Assembly (NCBI GenBank): GCA_030754715.1
Contig: JASLZV010000064.1
Span: 1-8,357, forward strand
Direction: 5' to 3'
Length of the DNA: 8,357 bases
From: Phycisphaerae bacterium
GTDB lineage: Bacteria > Planctomycetota > Phycisphaerae > SM23-33
Positions 1-6,160 of this stretch are shown in pieces; position 1 is the stretch's first letter, and the number at the start of each line of letters is the position of its first letter. The notes beneath the pieces are model-generated. The model saw nothing but the letters and a program-made list of their open reading frames with translations. It was not told the origin of the DNA and did no database searches. A program made the translations under genes and the position numbers.

Positions 1-1
1 G

Positions 2-616
2 CTGGCGAGCGGGTTTGGCGGCGCGCTGGCCGGAGTCCACCTGACGTTGAAAGACCAAATCGCCGCGAACAAACTCAACGAGACATTGGAACGTATACCC
101 GATCTGGTGCCAGGCGCGCAAGTGGGGGTGAAGATTGAGATGAGCGGGTGGGACGTTTATAAAGCCTTGGACTCCCGCGGCAGACAGATCGGATGGATCG
201 TGCCGGCAAGTGGGCAGGACTTTACCAAAAGGGTCGAGATTCAGATTGGCATGGACGTACGGGTGCTTTTTAGAGCCTTTGACGCCGCCGGCCGGCAGGT
301 CGGGTGGGTCGTGCCGGCAAGCGGGCAGGGCTTTGCCGACAGGATCGAGATACTGATCGGCCTGGACGTACGGGCGAGAACGATTACCGGCCTGTATGTT
401 CTGGACCAGAAGGAGACCCCCGGCCTGGGCAACAAGATCACCACCGCGAAGTTCCTGCGACAGTTTGCCGGGAGAAGCGCCGCCGAGACGCTTGTGGTGG
501 TCAAGACCGCACCGAGCGGAAACGAGATTCAGGCGATAACCGGCGCGACGATCTCGTCCAAGAGCGTCTGCGACATTGTGAACAAAGCGGTGGAGCAATT
601 GGGCGAGGCCCCGTGA
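2..616 (+). CDS. rnfG: RnfG, electron transport complex subunit G (5'-partial)
   Basis: RnfG is the Rnf subunit that carries covalently bound FMN in its periplasmic domain and relays electrons within the ferredoxin:NAD+ oxidoreductase. The reading frame is open from base 2 and begins in a Gly/Ala/Leu-rich stretch, the end of the N-terminal membrane helix, so the true start lies upstream of the window; the TTG at 47 is only an internal codon. Numbering from that TTG, the FMN-binding domain includes the family signature KETPGLGNKI (about residues 122-131) and the flavinylation motif ITGATISS (164-171). Thr168 (codon 548-550) is the expected phosphoester attachment site for FMN. Residues 37-72 and 74-109 are two similar copies of one segment, listed separately as a repeat; the family normally has one. 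rnfE follows after 41 bp. An ApbE flavin transferase gene, the enzyme expected to modify this protein, lies about 3 kb downstream on the other strand. Confidence 0.93.
   Translation: MASGFGGALAGVHLTLKDQIAANKLNETLERIPDLVPGAQVGVKIEMSGWDVYKALDSRGRQIGWIVPASGQDFTKRVEIQIGMDVRVLFRAFDAAGRQVGWVVPASGQGFADRIEILIGLDVRARTITGLYVLDQKETPGLGNKITTAKFLRQFAGRSAAETLVVVKTAPSGNEIQAITGATISSKSVCDIVNKAVEQLGEAP
155..373 (+). repeat. In-frame tandem duplication inside rnfG
   Basis: Bases 155-262 and 266-373 align without gaps at an offset of 111 bp. By hand I count 86 of 108 identical bases (about 80%) and 22 of 36 identical residues. Both copies contain the core GRQxGWxVPASGQ, then F, R, E, I and IGxDVR. The second copy is closer to the family consensus (GxGFxxxIxxLIGLD) and runs directly into the conserved ITGLYVLDQKETPGLG stretch, so copy 1 appears to be the divergent or extra one. 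The repeat length is a multiple of three and the frame is preserved. Roughly 16 of the 22 differences change an amino acid, which suggests relaxed or diversifying change after duplication. Confidence 0.9.
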
Positions 617-657
617 ACAGTCTGGGCCGCTGAAGCCACAAACGACGAGAAATAGCT

Positions 658-1293
658 ATGGCCAAAGACGGACCGACATCGGCGGAGCGGTTTATCCGGG
701 GCATTCTCCCGGAGAATCCCGTGTACCGGCAACTGCTGGGCATGTGTCCCACGCTGGCGGTGACCAGCGGGATGAAGACGGCTATGACGATGGCCGGCGC
801 GGTGGCATTTGTGATGATTTGCGCCAACATCATCACAAGCATCATCCGCAACCTGCTCCGGCCGCACCTGCGCATTTTGGTATTCACGCTGACCATCGCG
901 ACGTTCGTGACCATTGCCGACCGCTTCCTGGCGGCCAAGTTGTACGAAATGAGCAAGCAGTTAGGACCGTACGTCCCGCTGATTATCGTCAACTGCATCA
1001 TCATCTGCCGTTGCGAGGTGTGTGCCTCAAAACAGTCGGTTCTGACGGCCGCCTCCGACGCCGTGGGACAGTCGATGGGCTTTGCGGTGGCGCTGGCGAC
1101 CATTGCCTCAGTGCGGGAAATACTGGGGGCCGGAACGTGGTTTGACATTCGCATCCTGCCCGACAACTGGCCCAACTGGGGCATTATGGTGCTGCCGCCG
1201 GGTGCGTTCCTGACCCTGGGAATCCTTCTGGGGGCCGCCAACTGGATTGGCTCGGCCCGGGCAAAGCGGACCGCGCGGAGTGGTTGTAGTTAA
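658..1293 (+). CDS. rnfE: RnfE, electron transport complex membrane subunit E
   Basis: RnfE (NqrD-type family) is an integral inner-membrane subunit. With RnfA it holds a [2Fe-2S] cluster in the middle of the membrane that passes electrons across the bilayer in Rnf and Na+-NQR. The 211-residue protein shows the family signatures [18 protein letters not shown] (19-36), [11 protein letters not shown] (81-91), PLIIVNCII (107-115) and [10 protein letters not shown] near residue 160. Cys30 and Cys113 match the two conserved cluster ligands. Hydrophobic segments agree with the usual six helices. Three further cysteines, Cys117, Cys119 and Cys122, follow the second ligand where the family as I know it mostly has small or aromatic residues. 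No strong ribosome binding site is visible, only a purine-rich GACGAGAAA upstream of the ATG. The rnfA binding site overlaps this gene's stop codon, so the genes are tightly joined. Confidence 0.95.
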   Translation: MAKDGPTSAERFIRGILPENPVYRQLLGMCPTLAVTSGMKTAMTMAGAVAFVMICANIITSIIRNLLRPHLRILVFTLTIATFVTIADRFLAAKLYEMSKQLGPYVPLIIVNCIIICRCEVCASKQSVLTAASDAVGQSMGFAVALATIASVREILGAGTWFDIRILPDNWPNWGIMVLPPGAFLTLGILLGAANWIGSARAKRTARSGCS

Positions 1294-1304
1294 GGACGCG
1301 TGAT

Positions 1305-2006
1305 ATGGAATATCTGGGCGAACTGATCCTGATAGCCGTCGGGGCGGCGATTATCAACAACTTCGTGCTCTACTCGTTTGTGGGCATCTGCCCGTTCATC
1401 GGAGTCTCGCGGAGGGTGGACACGGCATTCGGAATGGGCTGCGCCGTCACGTTCGTAATTACGATTGCCGCACTGCTGAGTTGGACGTTCACGTACTATA
1501 TTCTGCGGCCAGGCGCGCCGCTGACGGCGTGGGTGTGGCATTTGGTCAACCCCGACGCCAAGGGGGCCGTCGATCTGACGATCCTCAGTTACATCGTCTA
1601 CATTTTCGTGATTGCCTCCTCGGTACAGTTGGTGGAGATGTACGTTCGGAAGTTCTTCCCCCCGTTGTACAAGTCGTTTGGCGTGTTCCTGCCTCTTATT
1701 ACCACAAACTGCGCGATCCTTTTCGCATGTCTGGAGATTATGAAGCACGTGGCCGGGGCGTCGGACCCCTCCAAGGTGTGGGACCTCGGCAGGAGTCTGA
1801 CGCTGGCGATTTTCGGGGGGGTGGGTTTTACGATTGCGATTGTGATTATGGCCGGCATCCGCCAGGACCTGGACAACTGCGATGTGCCCAAGGCGCTTCG
1901 TGGTGCGGGCATTACGCTGATTGTGGCGGGGATACTGTCGCTGGCGTTTATGGGATTTGCCGGCGTGAACACCCAACTGGTCGTGTTGATGGGTGGGGCA
2001 AAGTAA
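1305..2006 (+). CDS. rnfA: RnfA, electron transport complex membrane subunit A
   Basis: RnfA (NqrE-type) is the paralogue and partner of RnfE in the membrane, inserted in the opposite topology, and supplies the other two ligands of the shared [2Fe-2S] cluster. Visible signatures are [18 protein letters not shown] (18-35), VQLVEM (107-112), [17 protein letters not shown] [13 protein letters not shown] (125-137), AGIRQDL and DVPKALRG, then the C-terminal LAFMGFAGV. Cys29 and Cys136 are the expected ligands; Cys46 and Cys142 are extra. At 233 residues it is about 40 longer than E. coli RsxA (193). Much of the excess is an insertion of about 19 residues between helices 2 and 3 (near residues 68-90, [20 protein letters not shown]) and a shorter one before helix 5. 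An AAGGA (1292-1296), 8 bases before the ATG and overlapping the rnfE stop, is a good ribosome binding site and supports this start. Confidence 0.95.
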   Translation: MEYLGELILIAVGAAIINNFVLYSFVGICPFIGVSRRVDTAFGMGCAVTFVITIAALLSWTFTYYILRPGAPLTAWVWHLVNPDAKGAVDLTILSYIVYIFVIASSVQLVEMYVRKFFPPLYKSFGVFLPLITTNCAILFACLEIMKHVAGASDPSKVWDLGRSLTLAIFGGVGFTIAIVIMAGIRQDLDNCDVPKALRGAGITLIVAGILSLAFMGFAGVNTQLVVLMGGAK

Positions 2007-2059
2007 TGGGAATCGAAAAGGTCGAAGCAAGAGACAAAAATCGGACGAGGCCGAAATGA
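2006..2059 (+). CDS. Possible 17-codon micro-ORF between rnfA and rnfB
   Basis: The last A of the rnfA TAA stop is the first base of an ATG (TAATG), and this frame encodes 17 mostly charged residues, [17 protein letters not shown], before a TGA that overlaps the preferred rnfB start (ATGA at 2056-2059). A G-rich stretch, GGTGGGG at 1992-1998, sits 7 bases upstream and could act as a ribosome binding site. The 49 bases between rnfA and rnfB are therefore spanned by a frame linked to both neighbours by stop/start overlap. It may simply keep ribosomes moving from rnfA to rnfB. The frame is short enough to arise by chance, and I recognise no homologue. Confidence 0.25.
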   Translation: MGIEKVEARDKNRTRPK

Positions 2060-2970
2060 CCTGGTTAATCGTCATACTGGCGACCGGGACCATGCTGGTT
2101 CTGGCGGTGTTCATGACCTACGTGTTGGGCTGGGCGAATCGCACCTTTCACGTGGAGGTCGATCCGCGAATTGACGCGGTCAACGAGGCCCTGCCGGGCG
2201 CCAACTGCAGCGGCTGCGGCTATGTCGGCTGTAACGAATACGCCGAGGCGGTTGTCGCCGGCGAGGTGCCGATCGACAAGTGCACCGTCGGGGGGGTCAG
2301 TTGCGCTGCGGCGCTGGCGAAAATTCTGGGGGTGGAATTGGACCGGTCTTGGCCATATCGCCCGGTGGTGCACTGCGGGGCGACCTATGAAGACCGCCTG
2401 GGGCGAAACGACTACCGCGGCGAACATACCTGTACCGCAGCCAACGTGGTTGCCGGCGTTCAGGGCTGCACCTACAGCTGCCTCGGATTCGAGGACTGTG
2501 TGGGCGCCTGTGAGTTTGACGCGATTCACATGGTAGAGGGGCTGGCGGTCGTGGATTACCAGAAGTGCGTCGGTTGCGGAGCTTGCGAAAGGATATGCCC
2601 GCGCCACATCATCACCATGGTACCGTTCAAGAAGGAGCGAATGCTCGCGGTCACCTGCTGCAACAAGGATTTCGGAAAGGACGTCAAAGCCGTCTGCAAA
2701 GTCGGCTGCATCGGCTGCAAGGCGTGCGGTCGGGCCAGCAAACTCTTCGGCTTTGAAGATGACAATGTACCGGTCCTGGACTACGAGAAATACGATCCCG
2801 AGCAGATGGACGAACTTCAGGTGGCACTGGAGAAATGCCCGCAAAAACGCCTCCTTGTAGTCGGAAAACCGAGCGAGAGGGATCTGGCCGCCACGGCTGG
2901 AGAAGAGGTGGGCGAGATTCTCCAGCCGGACTTCAAGACCACCGTCGATGACACCAAGTGGCACGGGTGA
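2056..2970 (+). CDS. rnfB: RnfB, iron-sulfur electron transport subunit B
   Basis: RnfB is a membrane-anchored cytoplasmic iron-sulfur protein thought to take electrons from ferredoxin into the Rnf complex. Starting at the ATG at 2056 gives 304 residues. The frame is open further upstream, but that adds only a basic, hydrophilic stretch before the membrane helix, and GAGG at 2047-2050 lies 5 bases before this ATG. Residues 3-25 are the N-terminal helix. A 4Fe-4S domain follows with Cys51, Cys54, Cys59 and Cys76 (the C-x2-C-x4-C-x16-C pattern). Two ferredoxin-type clusters come next: Cys138/142/148/152 and Cys171/174/177/181. A further cysteine group, Cys214/218/221/224, lies in the VGCIGCKAC stretch typical of RnfB. 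The protein ends with a short tail after Cys-Pro. It is the last gene of the rnf set, as in rnfCDGEAB operons; the next gene starts 18 bp on but appears to have its own promoter. Confidence 0.95.
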   Translation: MTWLIVILATGTMLVLAVFMTYVLGWANRTFHVEVDPRIDAVNEALPGANCSGCGYVGCNEYAEAVVAGEVPIDKCTVGGVSCAAALAKILGVELDRSWPYRPVVHCGATYEDRLGRNDYRGEHTCTAANVVAGVQGCTYSCLGFEDCVGACEFDAIHMVEGLAVVDYQKCVGCGACERICPRHIITMVPFKKERMLAVTCCNKDFGKDVKAVCKVGCIGCKACGRASKLFGFEDDNVPVLDYEKYDPEQMDELQVALEKCPQKRLLVVGKPSERDLAATAGEEVGEILQPDFKTTVDDTKWHG

Positions 2971-2976
2971 TCGGCG

Positions 2977-2982
2977 TATAAT
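2977..2982 (+). promoter_or_regulatory. Perfect -10 box, candidate leaderless promoter
   Basis: A perfect TATAAT in otherwise GC-rich DNA ends six bases before the ATG of the hydrolase gene. If it works as a sigma-70-type -10 element, transcription would begin at the A of the start codon (2989), giving a leaderless mRNA. This fits the lack of a Shine-Dalgarno sequence before that ATG. I see no good TTGACA-like -35 at the usual spacing (2953-2959 reads ACCAAGT), which weakens the call. Confidence 0.45.
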
Positions 2983-2988
2983 AGCGTC

Positions 2989-3819
2989 ATGTCAATTCCC
3001 TCATCCATCCGGACTGTTGTGATCGGCGCGGTGGTGTTGTACGTCCTCCTGGTGGTGGTGATATTTTTGCTGCAGAAGCACATGGTGTATCACCCCGCGC
3101 GGGAGTTGGCGGGCACGCCGGACCAGGCCGGGTTGGCCTACCAGGACGTGTATTTCCACACCAGCGACGGCGTGAAGATCAACGCGTGGTTCGTGCCGGC
3201 CGACGATGCCAAAGGCACCATCCTCTTTTTCCACGGTAATGCCGGCAACATCTCGCACCGTATCGACTCATTGGCCATCTTGCACGATCTGGGGTACAGC
3301 ACGCTGTTTGTTGATTACCGCGGGTACGGCCGCAGCGAAGGCTCCCCCGGCGAGGAAGGCACGTACCTGGACGCCCAAGCCGCCTGGGACTACCTGAGGC
3401 AGAAGCGGAAGATCGATGAGGCGGGGATCGTGGTGCTTGGACGCTCGATGGGTGCGGCGGTGGCCGCCTGGCTGGCGGGGAAAGAACGGCCGGGCGGGGT
3501 CATCCTGGAATCCGGCTTTACTTCCGTGCCCGATCGCGGTGCGGAGTTGTTTCCGTTCCTGCCGGTTCGGTGGATGTCGTTGATTCGCTACGACACGCTG
3601 GGTCGAATTGCCTCCGTCCGGTGCCCCGTGCTGTTTGTCCACAGCCGCGACGACCGCCTGATCCCCATTTCTCACGGCCGGAGACTGTTTGAGGCCGCCA
3701 ACGAGCCCAAGCGACTCCTGGAAATAACGGGCACACACAACGACGGTTTTATCACCTCCGGGACGGTGTACACGGATGGGTTGGTGAAGTTCCTGGATTC
3801 CGTGCTGCCTGGTGGGTGA
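2989..3819 (+). CDS. Membrane-anchored alpha/beta hydrolase, Bem46/ABHD13-like
   Basis: This is a serine hydrolase of the alpha/beta fold; the true substrate is unknown, and relatives are esterase- or thioesterase-like. Residues 8-28 form one hydrophobic segment, probably an uncleaved anchor. The catalytic domain then shows FFHGNAGNISHR (80-91, oxyanion region), VDYRGYGRSEG (108-118), the nucleophile elbow GRSMG with Ser153, ESGFTSV (174-180), HSRDDRLIP with the likely acid Asp222, and THND with the likely base His250. The length, 276 residues, is normal for the family. It lies 18 bp after rnfB on the same strand, but an apparent own promoter and no ribosome binding site argue that it is expressed separately or without a leader. 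Its last 68 bases overlap the apbE 3' end on the opposite strand. Family assignment is firm; any link to Rnf is only positional. Confidence 0.92.
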   Translation: MSIPSSIRTVVIGAVVLYVLLVVVIFLLQKHMVYHPARELAGTPDQAGLAYQDVYFHTSDGVKINAWFVPADDAKGTILFFHGNAGNISHRIDSLAILHDLGYSTLFVDYRGYGRSEGSPGEEGTYLDAQAAWDYLRQKRKIDEAGIVVLGRSMGAAVAAWLAGKERPGGVILESGFTSVPDRGAELFPFLPVRWMSLIRYDTLGRIASVRCPVLFVHSRDDRLIPISHGRRLFEAANEPKRLLEITGTHNDGFITSGTVYTDGLVKFLDSVLPGG

Positions 3820-4930
3820 AGGTGACCGCTTTGACCGGTACGCCCCCGACTTTTGGCGTTTTGGCGGTGACGTTGCTTGGGGGCACGGGGTTCGGCGGCT
3901 GGGAAAACAACTTATTGAAACCCGGCGTCGTGCGGACGTGATGTTTCTTGGGCGTGCCGATAATCAGCATGGCTTCGATGCGGGACTCGGGTGGAATGGT
4001 TTTCAGGCCCGCGTCGCCCAAAACGCTCAGCGCGGTGGCCCAGGCGTCGGCGATCGTGGCGGTCGGCGCAACGACCGTTACCGAAGGGGCCTGATCCACC
4101 GGCCTGCCTGTCCGCGGGTCCACGATGTGGTTGAAACGCTCCTCGCCGATCCGGAAGAACCGCTGGTAGTTTCCGCTGGTGCAGACGGAGCCTTCAGCCA
4201 GCTCGAGGACGGCAAAGTTGGTCTTGGGGTCGAATGGGCTGCGGACGGCGATTCGCCACTTTCCCCCGTCCGGACGCCGGCCGAAGCATCGCACGTCGCC
4301 GCCGACGTTGACCAGTCCGCCGGTCACGCCCGTTTTCTGCATGGCCTCGACGGCCCGGTCGATGCCGAACCCCTTGGCGATCCCGCCCAGGTCCACACCG
4401 CCACCGCCTAGCCTCTTGCGAGCGCCGTCGGACAGCAGTTCGATTTTGTCCCATCCGCAGAGGCCGACCGCCAGGGCGATTTCGGCGTCGGTGGGCGGGT
4501 GTCCTTTTTTTACCGCTTTCCGCCAGACTTGCAGGATGGGCCGGCAGGTCACGTCGAACGCGCCGTCGGTCTGCAGGGCGATCCGGTGCGAAATACCAAG
4601 CAGCCCGAGAGTGGGCGCTGACAGTTTGACCGTCCGCCCGGCCTCGGACGCGTTAAGGCGAGACAGTTCGGAGGCACTGATGTATTGGCTCATTCGTGCT
4701 TCCACGTCGCGCAGGGCCTTTTCCGCGCTGTGCAGGACCGCCGCCGCCATGCGGCCCCGGCTTGACCGTGCCACCGCGGTCAATTCCGTTTCAGTGCCCA
4801 TGATTTGCACCGGACGGTGCACGTATGCGTACATCCGCGGAGTCGGGCTGCGGCGAATCGCTACGACAGTTACCGCCGCCAGGGCCGCCATGGCCAGCGC
4901 GAAAACCAGCTGTTTCTTGCGTGGGCTCAT
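3752..4930 (-). CDS. apbE: FAD:protein FMN transferase (ApbE)
   Basis: ApbE uses FAD and Mg2+ to attach FMN to a Thr/Ser in S/T-GAT-type motifs of extracytoplasmic flavoproteins such as RnfG, RnfD, NqrB and NqrC. Residues 7-25 are a hydrophobic signal or anchor; there is no lipobox cysteine, unlike many ApbE lipoproteins. Family motifs appear in order: IMGTETELTAV (43-53), TDGAFDVT (121-128), VDLGGIAKGFGIDRA (179-193), LVNVGGDVRCFG (206-217), CTSGNYQRFF (250-259), NHIVDPRTGRPVD (267-279) and ATIADAWATALSVLG (291-305), which contains the Asp and Thr expected to bind Mg2+. The gene starts 15 bp after queF on the same strand, with a GAGG spanning the queF stop, so the two are probably co-transcribed. 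The catalytic fold should end near residue 342; about 50 further Pro/Thr-rich residues extend antisense into the hydrolase gene. The nearby RnfG carries a matching target motif. Confidence 0.93.
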   Translation of the reverse strand: MSPRKKQLVFALAMAALAAVTVVAIRRSPTPRMYAYVHRPVQIMGTETELTAVARSSRGRMAAAVLHSAEKALRDVEARMSQYISASELSRLNASEAGRTVKLSAPTLGLLGISHRIALQTDGAFDVTCRPILQVWRKAVKKGHPPTDAEIALAVGLCGWDKIELLSDGARKRLGGGGVDLGGIAKGFGIDRAVEAMQKTGVTGGLVNVGGDVRCFGRRPDGGKWRIAVRSPFDPKTNFAVLELAEGSVCTSGNYQRFFRIGEERFNHIVDPRTGRPVDQAPSVTVVAPTATIADAWATALSVLGDAGLKTIPPESRIEAMLIIGTPKKHHVRTTPGFNKLFSQPPNPVPPSNVTAKTPKVGGVPVKAVTFTHQAARNPGTSPTHPCTPSRR

Positions 4931-4945
4931 AGCTTTGGCGAGGCC

Positions 4946-5290
4946 TCACTTGGCGGAATTGTCCTCGGCTGTGACAATCGAGTGCAGTCCCCCTCGCGGG
5001 GTGAACTTGCCGGTGACCTTGATCCAACGGGGCGAAAGGGCCGAGACCAAATCGTCCAGGATCCGGTTGACCGCGTCTTCGTAGAACACACCCTCGTTGC
5101 GGTAGCCCTGGAGGTAGAACTTCAGGCTCTTGAGTTCCACGCACAGCGCATCGGGGACGTACTCGACTTCGATGGCCCCGAAGTCCGGTTGGCCGCTCTT
5201 GGGACACAGCGAGGTAAACTCCGTCGCCACGTGTTTTATCACGTAATCGCGCCTGGGGTGGGGATTGTCGAAAGTTTTCAACTCTGGCAT
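4946..5290 (-). CDS. queF: NADPH-dependent 7-cyano-7-deazaguanine reductase (QueF)
   Basis: QueF reduces the nitrile of preQ0 to the aminomethyl group of preQ1, a cytoplasmic step in making queuosine for tRNA wobble position 34. The 114-residue protein matches the short, single-domain (B. subtilis-like) form. It shows FTSLCPKSGQPDFG (25-38), with Cys29 as the nucleophile that forms the thioimide with preQ0 and Asp36 as the likely proton donor. Next comes the QueF motif ELKSLKFYLQGYRN (52-65), then GVFYEDAVNRILDDL and GKFTPRGGLHS. Where B. subtilis QueF has FHED this one has FYED, a variant I believe is common. A GGAAG lies about 8 bases before the ATG. queC is divergent 100 bp away, which supports a preQ0/preQ1 module, and apbE follows in the same direction. 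Confidence 0.95.
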   Translation of the reverse strand: MPELKTFDNPHPRRDYVIKHVATEFTSLCPKSGQPDFGAIEVEYVPDALCVELKSLKFYLQGYRNEGVFYEDAVNRILDDLVSALSPRWIKVTGKFTPRGGLHSIVTAEDNSAK

Positions 5291-5302
5291 CGTTTATCTT
5301 CC

Positions 5303-5337
5303 CATCGGGTAGCCCGTCGGCGGTGATTTACCCGATG
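5303..5337. promoter_or_regulatory. Inverted repeat in the queF-queC divergent intergenic region
   Basis: CATCGGGTA (5303-5311) is repeated in perfect inverted form as TACCCGATG (5329-5337), with a 17-base spacer. The arm nearest queF adjoins that gene's ribosome binding site, so it could be a regulator's operator or a hairpin in the queF leader that affects translation. I looked for a preQ1-I riboswitch: the A-rich tail and conserved loop of that class are absent, so I do not call one. No convincing promoter for either gene could be placed in the 100-bp gap. Confidence 0.4.
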
Positions 5338-5390
5338 CCCACAGCGTACACACATTGCATTGAAAGTGGAAGGGTTGTAACGTGTGACCC

Positions 5391-6104
5391 ATGACCGATA
5401 CGGCGAGAAAAACGGCGGTGGTGCTGGTTTCCGGCGGGCTGGATTCAGCCACCACGCTGGCGATAGCCCGCCGTGAGGGCTACACATCCCACGCGCTGAG
5501 TTTCGACTACAGCCAGCGGCACCGTTATGAACTGGGCGCCGCCCGGCGGGTGGCCGAGGCGATGGGTGCAGCCTGTCACCGCGTCGTTAAGATTGACCTG
5601 TCGGCCTCGGGCGGGTTCGGTCGCAGCGCGCTGACCGATGAGATTGCCGTGCCCACCGGCGGGGAAAATACCGGCGGGATTCCGCCGACCTATGTGCCGG
5701 CCAGAAACACCATCTTTCTGAGCCTGGCCTTGGGCTATGCGGAGGTCATCGGGTCGTTCGACATCTTCATCGGCGTCAACGCGGTGGATTACAGCGGCTA
5801 TCCGGACTGCCGGGAGGAGTTCGTCAAGGCCTTTGAGGCGGTGGCGAATCTGGCGACGGCCGCAGCCGACCGGGACCGCGGACGCTTCACCATCCACGCG
5901 CCGCTGATGTGGCTGACAAAGGCGCAGATTATCCGCCGAGGGGTACAAATGGGCGTGGATTACTCGCTGACGCATAGTTGCTATGATCCGGCCGAGGATG
6001 GGGCGGCCTGCGGGCGGTGCGATTCCTGCCGGCTGCGGGCGGCGGGATTTCGATCCGCCGGTCTGCCCGACCCGACGCGGTACGCCAGAAGCGGCAATCG
6101 GTGA
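5391..6104 (+). CDS. queC: 7-cyano-7-deazaguanine synthase (QueC)
   Basis: QueC converts 7-carboxy-7-deazaguanine to preQ0 with ATP and ammonia, the step before QueF in queuosine precursor synthesis. The 237-residue protein begins with the PP-loop ATP pyrophosphatase motif [12 protein letters not shown] (11-22). It then shows [11 protein letters not shown], the substrate-region segment [34 protein letters not shown] and THSCYDP. The zinc site is complete: Cys197, Cys207, Cys210 and Cys213. The C-terminal GLPDPTRY ends the family domain. The start at 5391 gives the usual short N-terminus before the PP-loop; an upstream GGAAGG at 5368-5373 is rather far (17 bases) for a ribosome binding site. 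It is transcribed away from queF, whose product uses the QueC product. The next gene is convergent, 56 bp beyond the stop. Confidence 0.96.
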   Translation: MTDTARKTAVVLVSGGLDSATTLAIARREGYTSHALSFDYSQRHRYELGAARRVAEAMGAACHRVVKIDLSASGGFGRSALTDEIAVPTGGENTGGIPPTYVPARNTIFLSLALGYAEVIGSFDIFIGVNAVDYSGYPDCREEFVKAFEAVANLATAAADRDRGRFTIHAPLMWLTKAQIIRRGVQMGVDYSLTHSCYDPAEDGAACGRCDSCRLRAAGFRSAGLPDPTRYARSGNR

Positions 6105-6160
6105 GCGGCGGCGTTCGGATTGAAATCTATCGATGACGCGCGGCGGCGAGCCCGCGTTTC

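Noticed and set aside
501..1241. 246-codon frame antisense to rnfG/rnfE
   Set aside because: Shadow of real rnf coding sequence on the other strand; Arg/Met/Ser-rich translation with no family features.
1993..2055. Upstream alternative start of rnfB at 1993, overlapping rnfA
   Set aside because: It adds only a basic hydrophilic stretch before the membrane helix; the ATG at 2056 has a GAGG at the right distance and fits the family N-terminus.
2065..2964. 299-codon frame antisense to rnfB
   Set aside because: It lies fully opposite rnfB, whose cysteine motifs are unmistakable, and shows no domain of its own.
5291..5390. preQ1 riboswitch before queF or queC
   Set aside because: The position is suggestive, but the hairpin lacks the A-rich tail and conserved loop bases of preQ1-I, and I could not fit preQ1-II or -III by eye.
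6139..6160. Intrinsic terminator between queC and the thioesterase gene
   Set aside because: CGCGG and CCGCG can pair over only five base pairs around an 8-base loop, followed by TTTCT; too weak to call.
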